Of a stretch of DNA of 10,854 bases, positions 5,580-10,854 are shown piece after piece. Origin of the DNA: CAIWHR01 sp040007035 (lineage in GTDB: Bacteria; Pseudomonadota; Gammaproteobacteria; Burkholderiales; Casimicrobiaceae); NCBI GenBank assembly GCA_040007035.1, contig JBDTVU010000115.1, forward strand, positions 1 through 10,854, in the 5' to 3' direction. Every line of letters starts with the position of its first letter. Positions within the stretch are counted from its first letter, which is position 1. The translations under genes were made by a program, and so were the position numbers. Below the pieces are notes generated by a model that was not told the DNA's origin, did not search any database, and saw only the letters and a program-made list of their open reading frames with translations.

Positions 5580-6626
5580 ATGTCCAATCCGCTCGAAAGC
5601 TGGCAAGAGGAGCAGCGCTCCGCGTTCCTCTACCGCGTCTGCGCCGAAGCCGAGGCCGGGTCGACCCGCGCCGAGTTGTTCCGGCGGCTCGCCGGCGAGG
5701 CCGAGGCGCAGGCGGCGATCTGGCGCGCGCAGCTCACCGCCCGTGGCCACCCGGCCCCCGCGCCTTACCTGCCCGACGCCCGCACCCGCTTCGTCGCAGC
5801 GATGGTCGGCGTGCTCGGTCCGCGCCGGTTGAAAGCGGTGCTCGCCGCGATGAAGGTGCGCGGGATGGCGATCTACAGCACGAAGATGGCCGCCGATTCC
5901 GGCCACGTGCCGCCGGTTGCCGGTGCCTCGTTCGAGCACCGCCATCGCGGGCTCGGCGGCGGCGGCAACCTGCGCGCCGCGGTGTTCGGCATCAACGACG
6001 GCCTCGTCTCCAACGCCAGCCTGATCCTCGGCGTCGCCGGCGCCTCTCCCGAGCCGCACGTCGTGCTGCTGACCGGTATCGCGGGGATGTGCGCCGGCGC
6101 CTTCGCGATGGCGGCCGGCGAATACGTGTCGGTGCGCTCGCAGCGCGAGCTGTTCGAATACCAGATCGGCCTCGAACGCGCCGAGCTCGCGGAGTATCCG
6201 GAGGCCGAGGCGCAGGAGTTGGCGCTGATCTACACGGCGAAGGGACTGCCGCCGAAGGAAGCGAGCCGGCTCGCGACGCAGATCGTCGCCGACCCCGAGC
6301 ACGCGCTCGACACGCTGGCGCGGGAGGAGCTCGGCCTCAATCCGGACGAGCTCGGCTCGCCGTGGGGCGCCGCGGTGTCGTCGTTCCTGTCGTTCGCCGC
6401 CGGTGCGCTGCTGCCGCTCGCGCCGTTCGCGCTCGCCGCCGGGCCGCGCGCGCTGCCGATCGCGATCGGCATCACCGCGGTCGCGCTGTTCGCCGTCGGC
6501 GCGCTGCTGTCGCTGTTCACGGGCCGCAACGCTCTCTACTCCGGCACGCGGATGCTGGTGCTGGGCGGGATCGCCGGCGCCATCACATTCGCGGTAGGAA
6601 GGCTCGCCGGTGTGTCCCTTGGCTAG
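5580..6626 (+). CDS. VIT1/CCC1-family membrane transporter with degenerate ferritin-like N-domain (MbfA-like)
   Basis: The 348-residue protein has two parts. Residues 1-110 are helical and align with the rubrerythrin/ferritin-like domain fused to VIT domains in MbfA-type proteins. Residues 130-348 are a VIT1/CCC1 Fe2+/Mn2+ transporter: the signature RAAVFGINDGLVSNASLI (132-149), about five membrane segments (near 132-155, 160-180, 262-286, 291-313, 322-343) and a charged cytosolic stretch (183-260) with many Glu (190, 193, 199, 202, 205), like the VIT metal-binding region. MbfA of rhizobia exports iron; that role is inferred here. In the N-domain the usual ExxH ligands are replaced: the LAEvEerHaalW-like motif reads LAGEAEAQAAIW (37-48), with Ala41 and Gln44 at those positions. 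The 3' end overlaps rlmI by 17 bp. No Fur-type site was identified. Confidence 0.92.
   Translation: MSNPLESWQEEQRSAFLYRVCAEAEAGSTRAELFRRLAGEAEAQAAIWRAQLTARGHPAPAPYLPDARTRFVAAMVGVLGPRRLKAVLAAMKVRGMAIYSTKMAADSGHVPPVAGASFEHRHRGLGGGGNLRAAVFGINDGLVSNASLILGVAGASPEPHVVLLTGIAGMCAGAFAMAAGEYVSVRSQRELFEYQIGLERAELAEYPEAEAQELALIYTAKGLPPKEASRLATQIVADPEHALDTLAREELGLNPDELGSPWGAAVSSFLSFAAGALLPLAPFALAAGPRALPIAIGITAVALFAVGALLSLFTGRNALYSGTRMLVLGGIAGAITFAVGRLAGVSLG
6596..6602 (+). promoter_or_regulatory. Shine-Dalgarno site that fixes the rlmI GTG start
   Basis: AGGAAGG lies seven bases upstream of GTG 6610, inside the last codons of the VIT gene. It is one of the strongest ribosome sites in the + strand run and supports the GTG start over an in-frame TTG at 6619. 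Position and overlap imply translational coupling. Confidence 0.8.
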
Positions 6627-7839
6627 CACGGCTTCCCGAGCGGACGCGCACGGCCCGACGCTGCATCTGAAACCGGGACGCGAGCGATCGCTGAAGCTCC
6701 GCCACCCGTGGATCTTTTCCGGCGCCGTCCATTCGGTCGACGGCACGCTCGCGCCCGGCGACACCGTGACGGTAATCGGCGACGACGGGCAGTTTCTCGC
6801 CCGCGCCGCGTGGTCGCCGTCGTCGCAGATCCGCGCCCGCGTCTGGACGTTCGATCCGCACGAGGACGTCGACGACGCGTTGTTCCAGCGCCGGATCGGC
6901 GCGGCGGCGGCGGCGCGCGCCGGGATGCGCGACGAGCGCCACACCGGCTGCCGCCTGATCCACGGAGAATCCGACGGCCTTCCCGGCGTCATCGCCGACC
7001 GCTACGGCGACACCGTGGTCCTGCAGCTGTCGTCGGCCGGCGCGGAGCGCTGGCGCGACGCGATCGTCGCGGCACTCGCGGCACAGGAAGATGTGGGCTG
7101 CGTCTACGAGCGCTCGGACGCCGAGGTGCGGACGATTGAGGGGCTGCCGCCGCGGGTCGGCGTTGCGCACGGCGCATTGCCCGATCCGGTGCTGCTGGTC
7201 GAGGGCGGACTGCGCTACCACGTCGACGTCGTCGCCGGCCAGAAGACGGGCTTTTATCTCGATCAGCGCGACAGCCGGGCGACGGTGCGCGCGCTCGCCG
7301 CCGGCCGCGACACGCTGAACGTCTTCTGCTACACCGGCGGCTTCACGCTGGCGGCGCTCGCCGGCGGCTCAACGCGCGTGCTGTCGATCGACAGCTCCGC
7401 CGGCGCGCTGGCGCTTGCCCGCGAGAACGTCGCGCTCAACCCTGCGCTGCCGGCCGACCGCGCGGAGTGGCGCGACGCCGACGCGTTCGCGGAACTGCGC
7501 AAGCTGCGCGACTCGGCCGCCTCGTTCGACCTCGCCGTCGTCGACCCGCCGAAATTCGCGCCGACGGCGCAGCACGTTGAGCGCGCGGCGCGCGCATACA
7601 AGGACGTCAACCTGTGGGCGCTGAAGCTGTTACGCCCCGGCGGTCTGCTGGCGACGTTTTCCTGCTCCGGCGGCGTTGACGCGGCGCTGTTCCGCAAGAT
7701 CGTCGCCGGCGCCGCGATCGACGCCGGCGCCGACGCCGCGGTGATCGGCCGCTTCGGGCCGTCGGCCGACCATCCGGTGGCGCTGGCGTTTCCCGAGGGC
7801 GATTACCTCAAGGGCCTGCTGATCCGCAAGCGTGGCTGA
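6610..7839 (+). CDS. rlmI: 23S rRNA (cytosine-5)-methyltransferase RlmI family, PUA plus SAM-methyltransferase
   Basis: The 409-residue protein matches RlmI (YccW), which in E. coli makes m5C1962 in 23S rRNA using S-adenosylmethionine. An N-terminal PUA domain (about 17-90, with KLRHPWIFSGAV at 29-40) is followed by a middle domain (RLIHGESDGLPGVIADRYGD, 115-134) and a Rossmann methyltransferase: QKTGFYLDQR (211-220), motif I NVFCYTGGFTLAAL (237-250), acidic motif II DSSAGAL (261-267), motif IV VVDPPKF (310-316) and motif VI TFSCSG (349-354), where Cys352 is the likely catalytic nucleophile. Length is close to family members. The start is GTG with a strong AGGAAGG site. It overlaps the VIT gene by 17 bp and ends the five-gene run; 83 bp separate it from the M23 gene. 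Confidence 0.93.
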   Translation: MCPLASTASRADAHGPTLHLKPGRERSLKLRHPWIFSGAVHSVDGTLAPGDTVTVIGDDGQFLARAAWSPSSQIRARVWTFDPHEDVDDALFQRRIGAAAAARAGMRDERHTGCRLIHGESDGLPGVIADRYGDTVVLQLSSAGAERWRDAIVAALAAQEDVGCVYERSDAEVRTIEGLPPRVGVAHGALPDPVLLVEGGLRYHVDVVAGQKTGFYLDQRDSRATVRALAAGRDTLNVFCYTGGFTLAALAGGSTRVLSIDSSAGALALARENVALNPALPADRAEWRDADAFAELRKLRDSAASFDLAVVDPPKFAPTAQHVERAARAYKDVNLWALKLLRPGGLLATFSCSGGVDAALFRKIVAGAAIDAGADAAVIGRFGPSADHPVALAFPEGDYLKGLLIRKRG

Positions 7840-7854
7840 CGCGACGCTCGCCGG

Positions 7855-7883
7855 TTGCCACCCGGCGCGTGTTCGGCTAGTGT
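7855..7883 (+). promoter_or_regulatory. Candidate sigma-70 promoter for the M23 peptidase gene
   Basis: TTGCCA (7855-7860) matches the -35 box at five of six bases and is followed after exactly 17 bases by TAGTGT (7878-7883), a weak -10. The start point would be near 7890, about 33 bases before the M23 ATG. An inverted repeat (TCGCCG 7883-7888 with CGGCGA 7901-7906, flanked by GTG and CAC) overlaps the -10 and start region and could be an operator or leader hairpin. Support is moderate because the -10 is poor. Confidence 0.35.
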
Positions 7884-7922
7884 CGCCGGCTCGCCGTCCG
7901 CGGCGATGACACCAACCTCTCG

Positions 7923-9584
7923 ATGGACCCTCGTTCGCTTTCTCGTTTCCGTCTCCGCTTCGCCCTGTCGGCAGCACTGCTGTGCGTCGCCACGCTCGGC
8001 GCGCCGGTTGGTGCCGATCGGGTGTCGCTGGCGATGTCGGAACCCGTGTTCGGCGAGCTCGCGGTGCCGGAGGACGAGATGAGCGCTGCGACGCGCGCGG
8101 ACCTGCAGGCCGCCACGGCCGCCAACATTGCCAGGCTGGAGGCCGCCGGCCGACCAGTCCGCGCAAAGTTCGGCGGCGACGTGCTGTTCCGCACGCCGAT
8201 CAAGCTCACCGACGGGCACCCCGATCGCGACACGTACCTGATCAGCAACTACGTCGACGAGGATCCGGGCTTCCCCGATCAGCTCCAGGACTGGAATTGC
8301 GGCACGCGGACCTACGACCTGCCGAGCGGCTACAACCATCGCGGCACCGACTTCGCGACGTGGCCGTTCGCGTGGCGGAAAATGGCGCAGGGCGAAACCG
8401 TCGCCGTCGCCGCCGCGTCCGGCACGATCGTCAACAAGCAGGACGGCAACTTCGACCAAAGTTGCGCGTTGAACGGCAATCCCGCCAACTTCATCTTCGT
8501 CCGCCACGACGACGGCTCGGTCGCGTGGTACCTGCACCTGAAGAGCGGATCACTCACGGCGAAGGGGATCGGCGACCCGGTCGCCGTCGGCGAATACCTC
8601 GGCATTGTCGGCAGCTCCGGCAGCTCGACCGCGCCGCACCTGCATTTCGAGCTCTACGACAGCGGCAACCAGCTCGTCGATCCTTTCGCCGGCGCGTGCA
8701 ACCGCCGCGGCACGCCGTCGCGATGGCTGCAGCAGGAGCCGTACTACGTGTCGCGGATCAACCATCTCGCCACCAGCGACGCGCCGCCGGAGTTCCCGGC
8801 GTGTCCCGGCGTCGAGGTTCCCCACTTCCAGCAGTACTTCGTCGAGGGACAGGTCGTCTACGCGGTCGGCTATTTCCGCGACCTGAAGCGGGGCGGCGTT
8901 CCAGTGTGGAACATATACCAGCCCGACGGCAGCGTGTTCTTCACCGGCGCAATCGACACCACGACGCGGCTGACGCGCGACGTCGACGGCAGCGCGTTCT
9001 TCTACTACACAGTGACGCTGCCGGCGGGTGCGCCGGCCGGCGAATGGACGTTCGAGATCGTCTATCTCGGCGCGAGCTATCGGACACCATTCTACGTCGG
9101 CGCCGCCGAGCCGCCGCGGGTCACCGCGGTCGAGTACTACGCGCCCTCGCTCGACCACTATTTCATCACCGCGTTTCCGGAAGAGCAGGCGGCGCTCGAT
9201 CGCGGCGTCCCCGTCGCGGGATGGCAACGCACCGGCGTCGCGTTCCCCGCGTACGCCGGCCCGGGGGCGCGCAGCCTGCCGCCTGCCTGCCGCTTCTTCG
9301 GCACGCCGGGGCTCGGCGTCAATTCGCATTTCTACACGGTCATCCCCGCCGAATGCTCGGTGGTCAAGCTGAACCCGGGCTGGACGTTCGAGGCGAACGC
9401 GTTCAACCTTGCTTCGCCCGCCGTCGGCCTCTGCCCCGACGGGACGCGTCCGCTCTATCGGATGTACAACAACGGGATGCGGGCGAGCCCGAACCACCGC
9501 TACGTGACGGACCTCGCACAGGCAAGCGGGATGACGGCGGCCGGATGGCTGCTCGAAGGCACGGCGATGTGCCTGCCGCAATGA
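7923..9584 (+). CDS. Secreted M23-family metallopeptidase with C-terminal DUF5648-like domain
   Basis: The 553-residue protein has a signal peptide (Arg-rich start, hydrophobic 13-27, cleavage near VGA, 29-31). The M23 (LytM/lysostaphin) domain spans about 130-260, with zinc ligands His139 and Asp143 (NHRGTD) and His241 (HLHF), and the catalytic-site histidines His205 (WYLHL) and His239. All key residues are present, so an active zinc endopeptidase, probably on peptidoglycan cross-bridges, is expected. A middle region (300-395) of beta-rich sequence resembles an Ig-like fold. Residues 402-553 resemble DUF5648: YYAPSLDHYFIT (405-416), CRFFGTPG...NSHFYT (456-472) and PLYRMYNNG...NHRYVTD (510-530), the repeated YN/HFYT pattern of that family. 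No membrane anchor is seen. ATG 7923 gives the signal peptide; no clear Shine-Dalgarno. Target and role are unproven. Confidence 0.9.
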   Translation: MDPRSLSRFRLRFALSAALLCVATLGAPVGADRVSLAMSEPVFGELAVPEDEMSAATRADLQAATAANIARLEAAGRPVRAKFGGDVLFRTPIKLTDGHPDRDTYLISNYVDEDPGFPDQLQDWNCGTRTYDLPSGYNHRGTDFATWPFAWRKMAQGETVAVAAASGTIVNKQDGNFDQSCALNGNPANFIFVRHDDGSVAWYLHLKSGSLTAKGIGDPVAVGEYLGIVGSSGSSTAPHLHFELYDSGNQLVDPFAGACNRRGTPSRWLQQEPYYVSRINHLATSDAPPEFPACPGVEVPHFQQYFVEGQVVYAVGYFRDLKRGGVPVWNIYQPDGSVFFTGAIDTTTRLTRDVDGSAFFYYTVTLPAGAPAGEWTFEIVYLGASYRTPFYVGAAEPPRVTAVEYYAPSLDHYFITAFPEEQAALDRGVPVAGWQRTGVAFPAYAGPGARSLPPACRFFGTPGLGVNSHFYTVIPAECSVVKLNPGWTFEANAFNLASPAVGLCPDGTRPLYRMYNNGMRASPNHRYVTDLAQASGMTAAGWLLEGTAMCLPQ

Positions 9585-9608
9585 GCGGCGCGGCGGCCGG
9601 CGTTGGGC

Positions 9609-9647
9609 AAAAACAAGGCCGCAGCCGGTTGCCCGGTGCGGCCTTGT
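9609..9647 (-). terminator. Intrinsic terminator for the psiF-type gene, perhaps bidirectional
   Basis: An 11-bp perfect inverted repeat (9613-9623 with 9637-9647) continues into CCGG-TTGC-CCGG, giving about 15 bp of stem, one bulged base and a TTGC tetraloop. On the minus strand the hairpin runs into a T-tract (9613-9609, five T), the signature of an intrinsic terminator, about 70 bp past the psiF-type stop. On the plus strand no T-tract follows, so termination of the M23 transcript 28 bp past its stop would be weaker. Confidence 0.85.
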
Positions 9648-9714
9648 CAGTCGCGGCCGGGTGGACAGGAGGTCACACGGCCGTGTTCTGAGAGTCGGAG
9701 CGCAGCGCCTTCGA

Positions 9715-9987
9715 TCACCCCTTCAGGCACTCGCTCATGAATTTCTTGCGGTCGTCGCCCTTCATCTCGCCGGCCTTGGTGTTGCAGACCTTCATCTTTT
9801 CCTGCTGCAAAATTTTCTTCTTCGCCAGGCAGTCGCTCATGAACTTGCTCCGCTCGTCGCCCTTCTTGTCACCGGCTTCGGCGTTGCAGGCCTTCATCCG
9901 ATCCTGCCGGGCGTTTTCGGCCGCGAACGCGGGCGACGCGACGGCGGCAAACACGCCGAGCAGCGCCAGCGTAAGCAGTTTCCTCAT
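9715..9987 (-). CDS. psiF: PsiF-type periplasmic protein with two PsiF repeats
   Basis: The 90-residue protein has a signal peptide (MRKLLTLALL..., cleavage near AFA, 20-22) and two copies of the PsiF repeat at about 31-54 and 65-88, each MK-x-CN...GD-(E/D)-R-x-KFMS-x-CL. Cys34/53 and Cys68/87 are spaced identically, suggesting disulphides in the periplasm. E. coli PsiF was named as phosphate-starvation inducible; its function is unknown, and I see no Pho box upstream here, so phosphate control should not be assumed. The start at 9987 follows GAGGAG with nine bases between and gives the signal peptide; the upstream in-frame ATG at 10035 would place 16 hydrophilic residues in front of it. The gene converges on the M23 gene and shares a terminator region with it. 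Confidence 0.92.
   Translation of the reverse strand: MRKLLTLALLGVFAAVASPAFAAENARQDRMKACNAEAGDKKGDERSKFMSDCLAKKKILQQEKMKVCNTKAGEMKGDDRKKFMSECLKG
9724..9897 (-). repeat. Tandem duplication within psiF, 102-bp period
   Basis: The two PsiF repeat units are encoded by two similar 72-bp blocks (9897-9826 and 9795-9724) offset by exactly 102 bp (34 codons). DNA similarity is clear (for example GTCGCCCTTC and CGCTCATGAA recur in both on the + strand), but many third positions differ. This looks like an old internal duplication shared with the family rather than a recent one. Confidence 0.8.
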
Positions 9988-10107
9988 GTTGCAGATCTCC
10001 TCGGACGCGGGCGGGCGGTGGTCGAAATGCGGCAAGAGGGCGGTGCTGCAGACTGGTCCGGCGCCGCATCGGGCGGCCAGCGGGTACGGAAATCAGTCTA
10101 CGGCAAG

Positions 10108-10151
10108 GAAATCGTGCGAAGCAACGATTTCGGGGGCGCGGCACCGCCCCC
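10108..10151. other. Two abutting hairpins in the psiF / DAHP synthase divergent region
   Basis: The first hairpin (10108-10131) pairs GAAATCGTGC with its complement around a GAA loop, with one bulged A. The second (10132-10151) pairs GGGGGCG with CGCCCCC around six bases and begins at the very next base. Neither is followed by a T-tract on either strand. They lie in the 289-bp divergent region, about 80 bp before the DAHP synthase -10 box and 120 bp before the psiF start. A weak minus-strand promoter (TTGCTT 10124-10119, TAGACT 10100-10095) overlaps the first. They could be operators, a leader structure or remnants of a terminator. Apart from these elements and the promoter downstream, I see no gene in 9988-10276. 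Confidence 0.5.
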
Positions 10152-10230
10152 TGGCGGCCCGCTGTGGCAAATTGGCCTGTTGCGACGCAGCAATTCCGGC
10201 GCCGGCTCGTACGCCGAACCGGCCGCCGTC

Positions 10231-10239
10231 TGATAAAAT
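10231..10239 (+). promoter_or_regulatory. Extended -10 promoter for the DAHP synthase gene
   Basis: TGATAAAAT is a TGn-extended -10 element (TAAAAT is five of six to consensus) and is conspicuous in this GC-rich DNA. No recognisable -35 lies 16-18 bases upstream, as is usual for extended -10 promoters. Transcription would start near 10246, leaving a leader of about 30 bases before the GTG start. Confidence 0.6.
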
Positions 10240-10258
10240 CCTGTTTTTGCTTGGAAAA

Positions 10259-10270
10259 CCTCCCCGGAGG
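10259..10270 (+). promoter_or_regulatory. Shine-Dalgarno GGAGG with adjacent complementary CCTCC
   Basis: GGAGG (10266-10270) lies six bases before GTG 10277 and fixes that start, as no in-frame ATG occurs until deep inside the catalytic domain. Directly upstream sits CCTCC (10259-10263). CCTC can pair with GAGG around a four-base loop, so the ribosome site could fold on itself in the short leader. The stem is only four pairs and may be incidental. Confidence 0.65.
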
Positions 10271-10276
10271 CCCGCC

Positions 10277-10854
10277 GTGCCCACTTCCACCGCCCACCGC
10301 AACCGGGCTGCCGCGTCATCGCATCCGGCCGCCAGCCTGCCGATCGACGACACCCGAATCCGGGAAATCAAGGAGCTTGCGCCGCCGTCGCACCTGCTCC
10401 GCGAATTTCCGGCCTCCGAGCGCGCGGCGGGCACGACGTTCGAAGCCCGGCAGGCGACCCACCGGGTGCTGCACGGTGCCGACGACCGCCTGCTCGTCGT
10501 CGTCGGACCCTGCTCCATCCACGACTACGACGCCGCCATCGACTACGCGACGCGGCTGTCGGCGGTGAAACGCGAGCTCGCCGCCGACCTGATCGTCGTG
10601 ATGCGCGTCTATTTCGAGAAGCCGCGGACGACGGTGGGCTGGAAGGGCCTCATCAACGATCCGCAGCTCGACGACAGCTACCGAATCAACGACGGGCTGC
10701 GCTTGGCGCGGCGGATCCTGGTCGAGGTCAACGAACTCGACCTGCCGGCCGGCACCGAGTACCTCGACATGATCACGCCGCAATACATCGCCGACATGAT
10801 CGCGTGGGGCGCGATCGGCGCGCGGACGACGGAAAGCCAGGTCCACCGCGAGCT
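10277..10854 (+). CDS. aroG: Class I 3-deoxy-7-phosphoheptulonate (DAHP) synthase, AroG type (3' end outside window)
   Basis: This enzyme condenses phosphoenolpyruvate and erythrose 4-phosphate, the first committed step of the shikimate pathway, in the cytosol. The visible 192 residues match AroG/AroF/AroH: DDTRIREIKEL (24-34), GPCSIHDYDAA (77-87) with metal-binding Cys79, MRVYFEKPRTTVGWKGLIND (109-128) with active-site Arg110, Lys115 and Arg117, LDMITPQY (163-170) and GAIGARTTESQVHRE (178-192). The start is GTG with GGAGG six bases upstream. The first 20 or so residues are a Ser/Ala/Pro-rich extension compared with E. coli AroG. The symbol reflects family; whether the isozyme responds to Phe, Tyr or Trp cannot be decided here. 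An extended -10 promoter precedes it. It is divergent from psiF. Confidence 0.93.
   Translation, partial: MPTSTAHRNRAAASSHPAASLPIDDTRIREIKELAPPSHLLREFPASERAAGTTFEARQATHRVLHGADDRLLVVVGPCSIHDYDAAIDYATRLSAVKRELAADLIVVMRVYFEKPRTTVGWKGLINDPQLDDSYRINDGLRLARRILVEVNELDLPAGTEYLDMITPQYIADMIAWGAIGARTTESQVHRE

Noticed and set aside
5502..6992. Long minus-strand frame opposite the VIT and rlmI genes
   Set aside because: It is antisense to two well-recognised genes, with low-complexity Arg/Ala/Gly translation and no domain or ribosome site.
7982..9691. Second long + strand frame covering most of the M23 gene
   Set aside because: It is the +2 shadow of the M23 gene. The M23 frame has a signal peptide, a complete zinc site and a recognisable C-terminal domain, while this one is Arg-rich and lacks any motif.
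9988..10035. N-terminal extension of the PsiF protein to ATG 10035
   Set aside because: It would bury the signal peptide behind 16 hydrophilic residues. The GAGGAG site at ATG 9987 and the clean Sec-type signal decide the start.
10196..10205. Ten-base palindrome CCGGCGCCGG
   Set aside because: Short G/C palindromes are common at this base composition, and it has no spacing relation to the promoter that suggests an operator.
9988..10230. Pho box upstream of psiF
   Set aside because: No pair of CTGTCAT-like heptamers was found on either strand, so phosphate control is not supported by the sequence.
1..10854. Mobile element, CRISPR array, prophage, defence or toxin-antitoxin system
   Set aside because: There is no transposase, integrase, array of regular repeats, Cas, nuclease or toxin-like gene, and composition appears even across the window.

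Overview
The window is high-GC DNA (roughly 70% by eye) packed with genes whose third codon positions are almost all G or C. The gene set (a two-repeat PsiF protein, RlmI, an MbfA-like ferritin/VIT protein, a secreted M23 peptidase with a DUF5648-type C-terminus, an AroG-type DAHP synthase) and the FNR/Anr-type and sigma32-like motifs suggest a proteobacterium, most likely a betaproteobacterium. This is inferred from gene content and composition; there is no rRNA or other phylogenetic marker. I see no mobile element, CRISPR array, prophage gene, tRNA or rRNA. The region looks like ordinary chromosome.

Layout. 1-74: last codons of an unrecognised + strand gene, followed by a GC-rich hairpin. 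145-567 (-): small heat-shock protein Hsp20. 568-788: divergent regulatory region with a sigma32-like promoter reading toward hsp20 and an FNR/Anr-type dyad. 789-1193 (+): DksA/TraR-type zinc-finger protein, whose 3' end overlaps by 14 bp the 3' end of an S9 prolyl-oligopeptidase-family peptidase (1180-3237, -). 3238-3337: divergent region with two face-to-face candidate promoters. 3338-7839 (+): closely packed run of five genes: aldo/keto reductase, SDR-fold protein, exported DUF1499 protein, ferritin-like/VIT membrane protein, and the 23S rRNA methyltransferase RlmI. 7923-9584 (+): secreted M23 peptidase. 9609-9647: intrinsic terminator oriented for the opposite strand. 9715-9987 (-): PsiF-type periplasmic protein. 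9988-10276: divergent region with two abutting hairpins and a clear extended -10 promoter. 10277-end (+): DAHP synthase, cut by the window edge.

How the genes relate. The left block (Hsp20, DksA-like regulator, cytosolic peptidase) is compatible with stress and protein quality control. The central run joins two oxidoreductase-fold proteins, a probable metal exporter and an rRNA modification enzyme; spacing suggests co-transcription but no single pathway. The right part has two exported proteins meeting tail to tail at a terminator, then the first enzyme of aromatic amino acid synthesis.

I did not find a convincing new multi-gene system. The points most worth a second look are an SDR-fold protein lacking the canonical Ser-Tyr-Lys triad, a VIT protein whose ferritin-like domain lacks its usual iron ligands, the M23-DUF5648 architecture, and the structured regulatory regions upstream of hsp20 and between psiF and the DAHP synthase gene.
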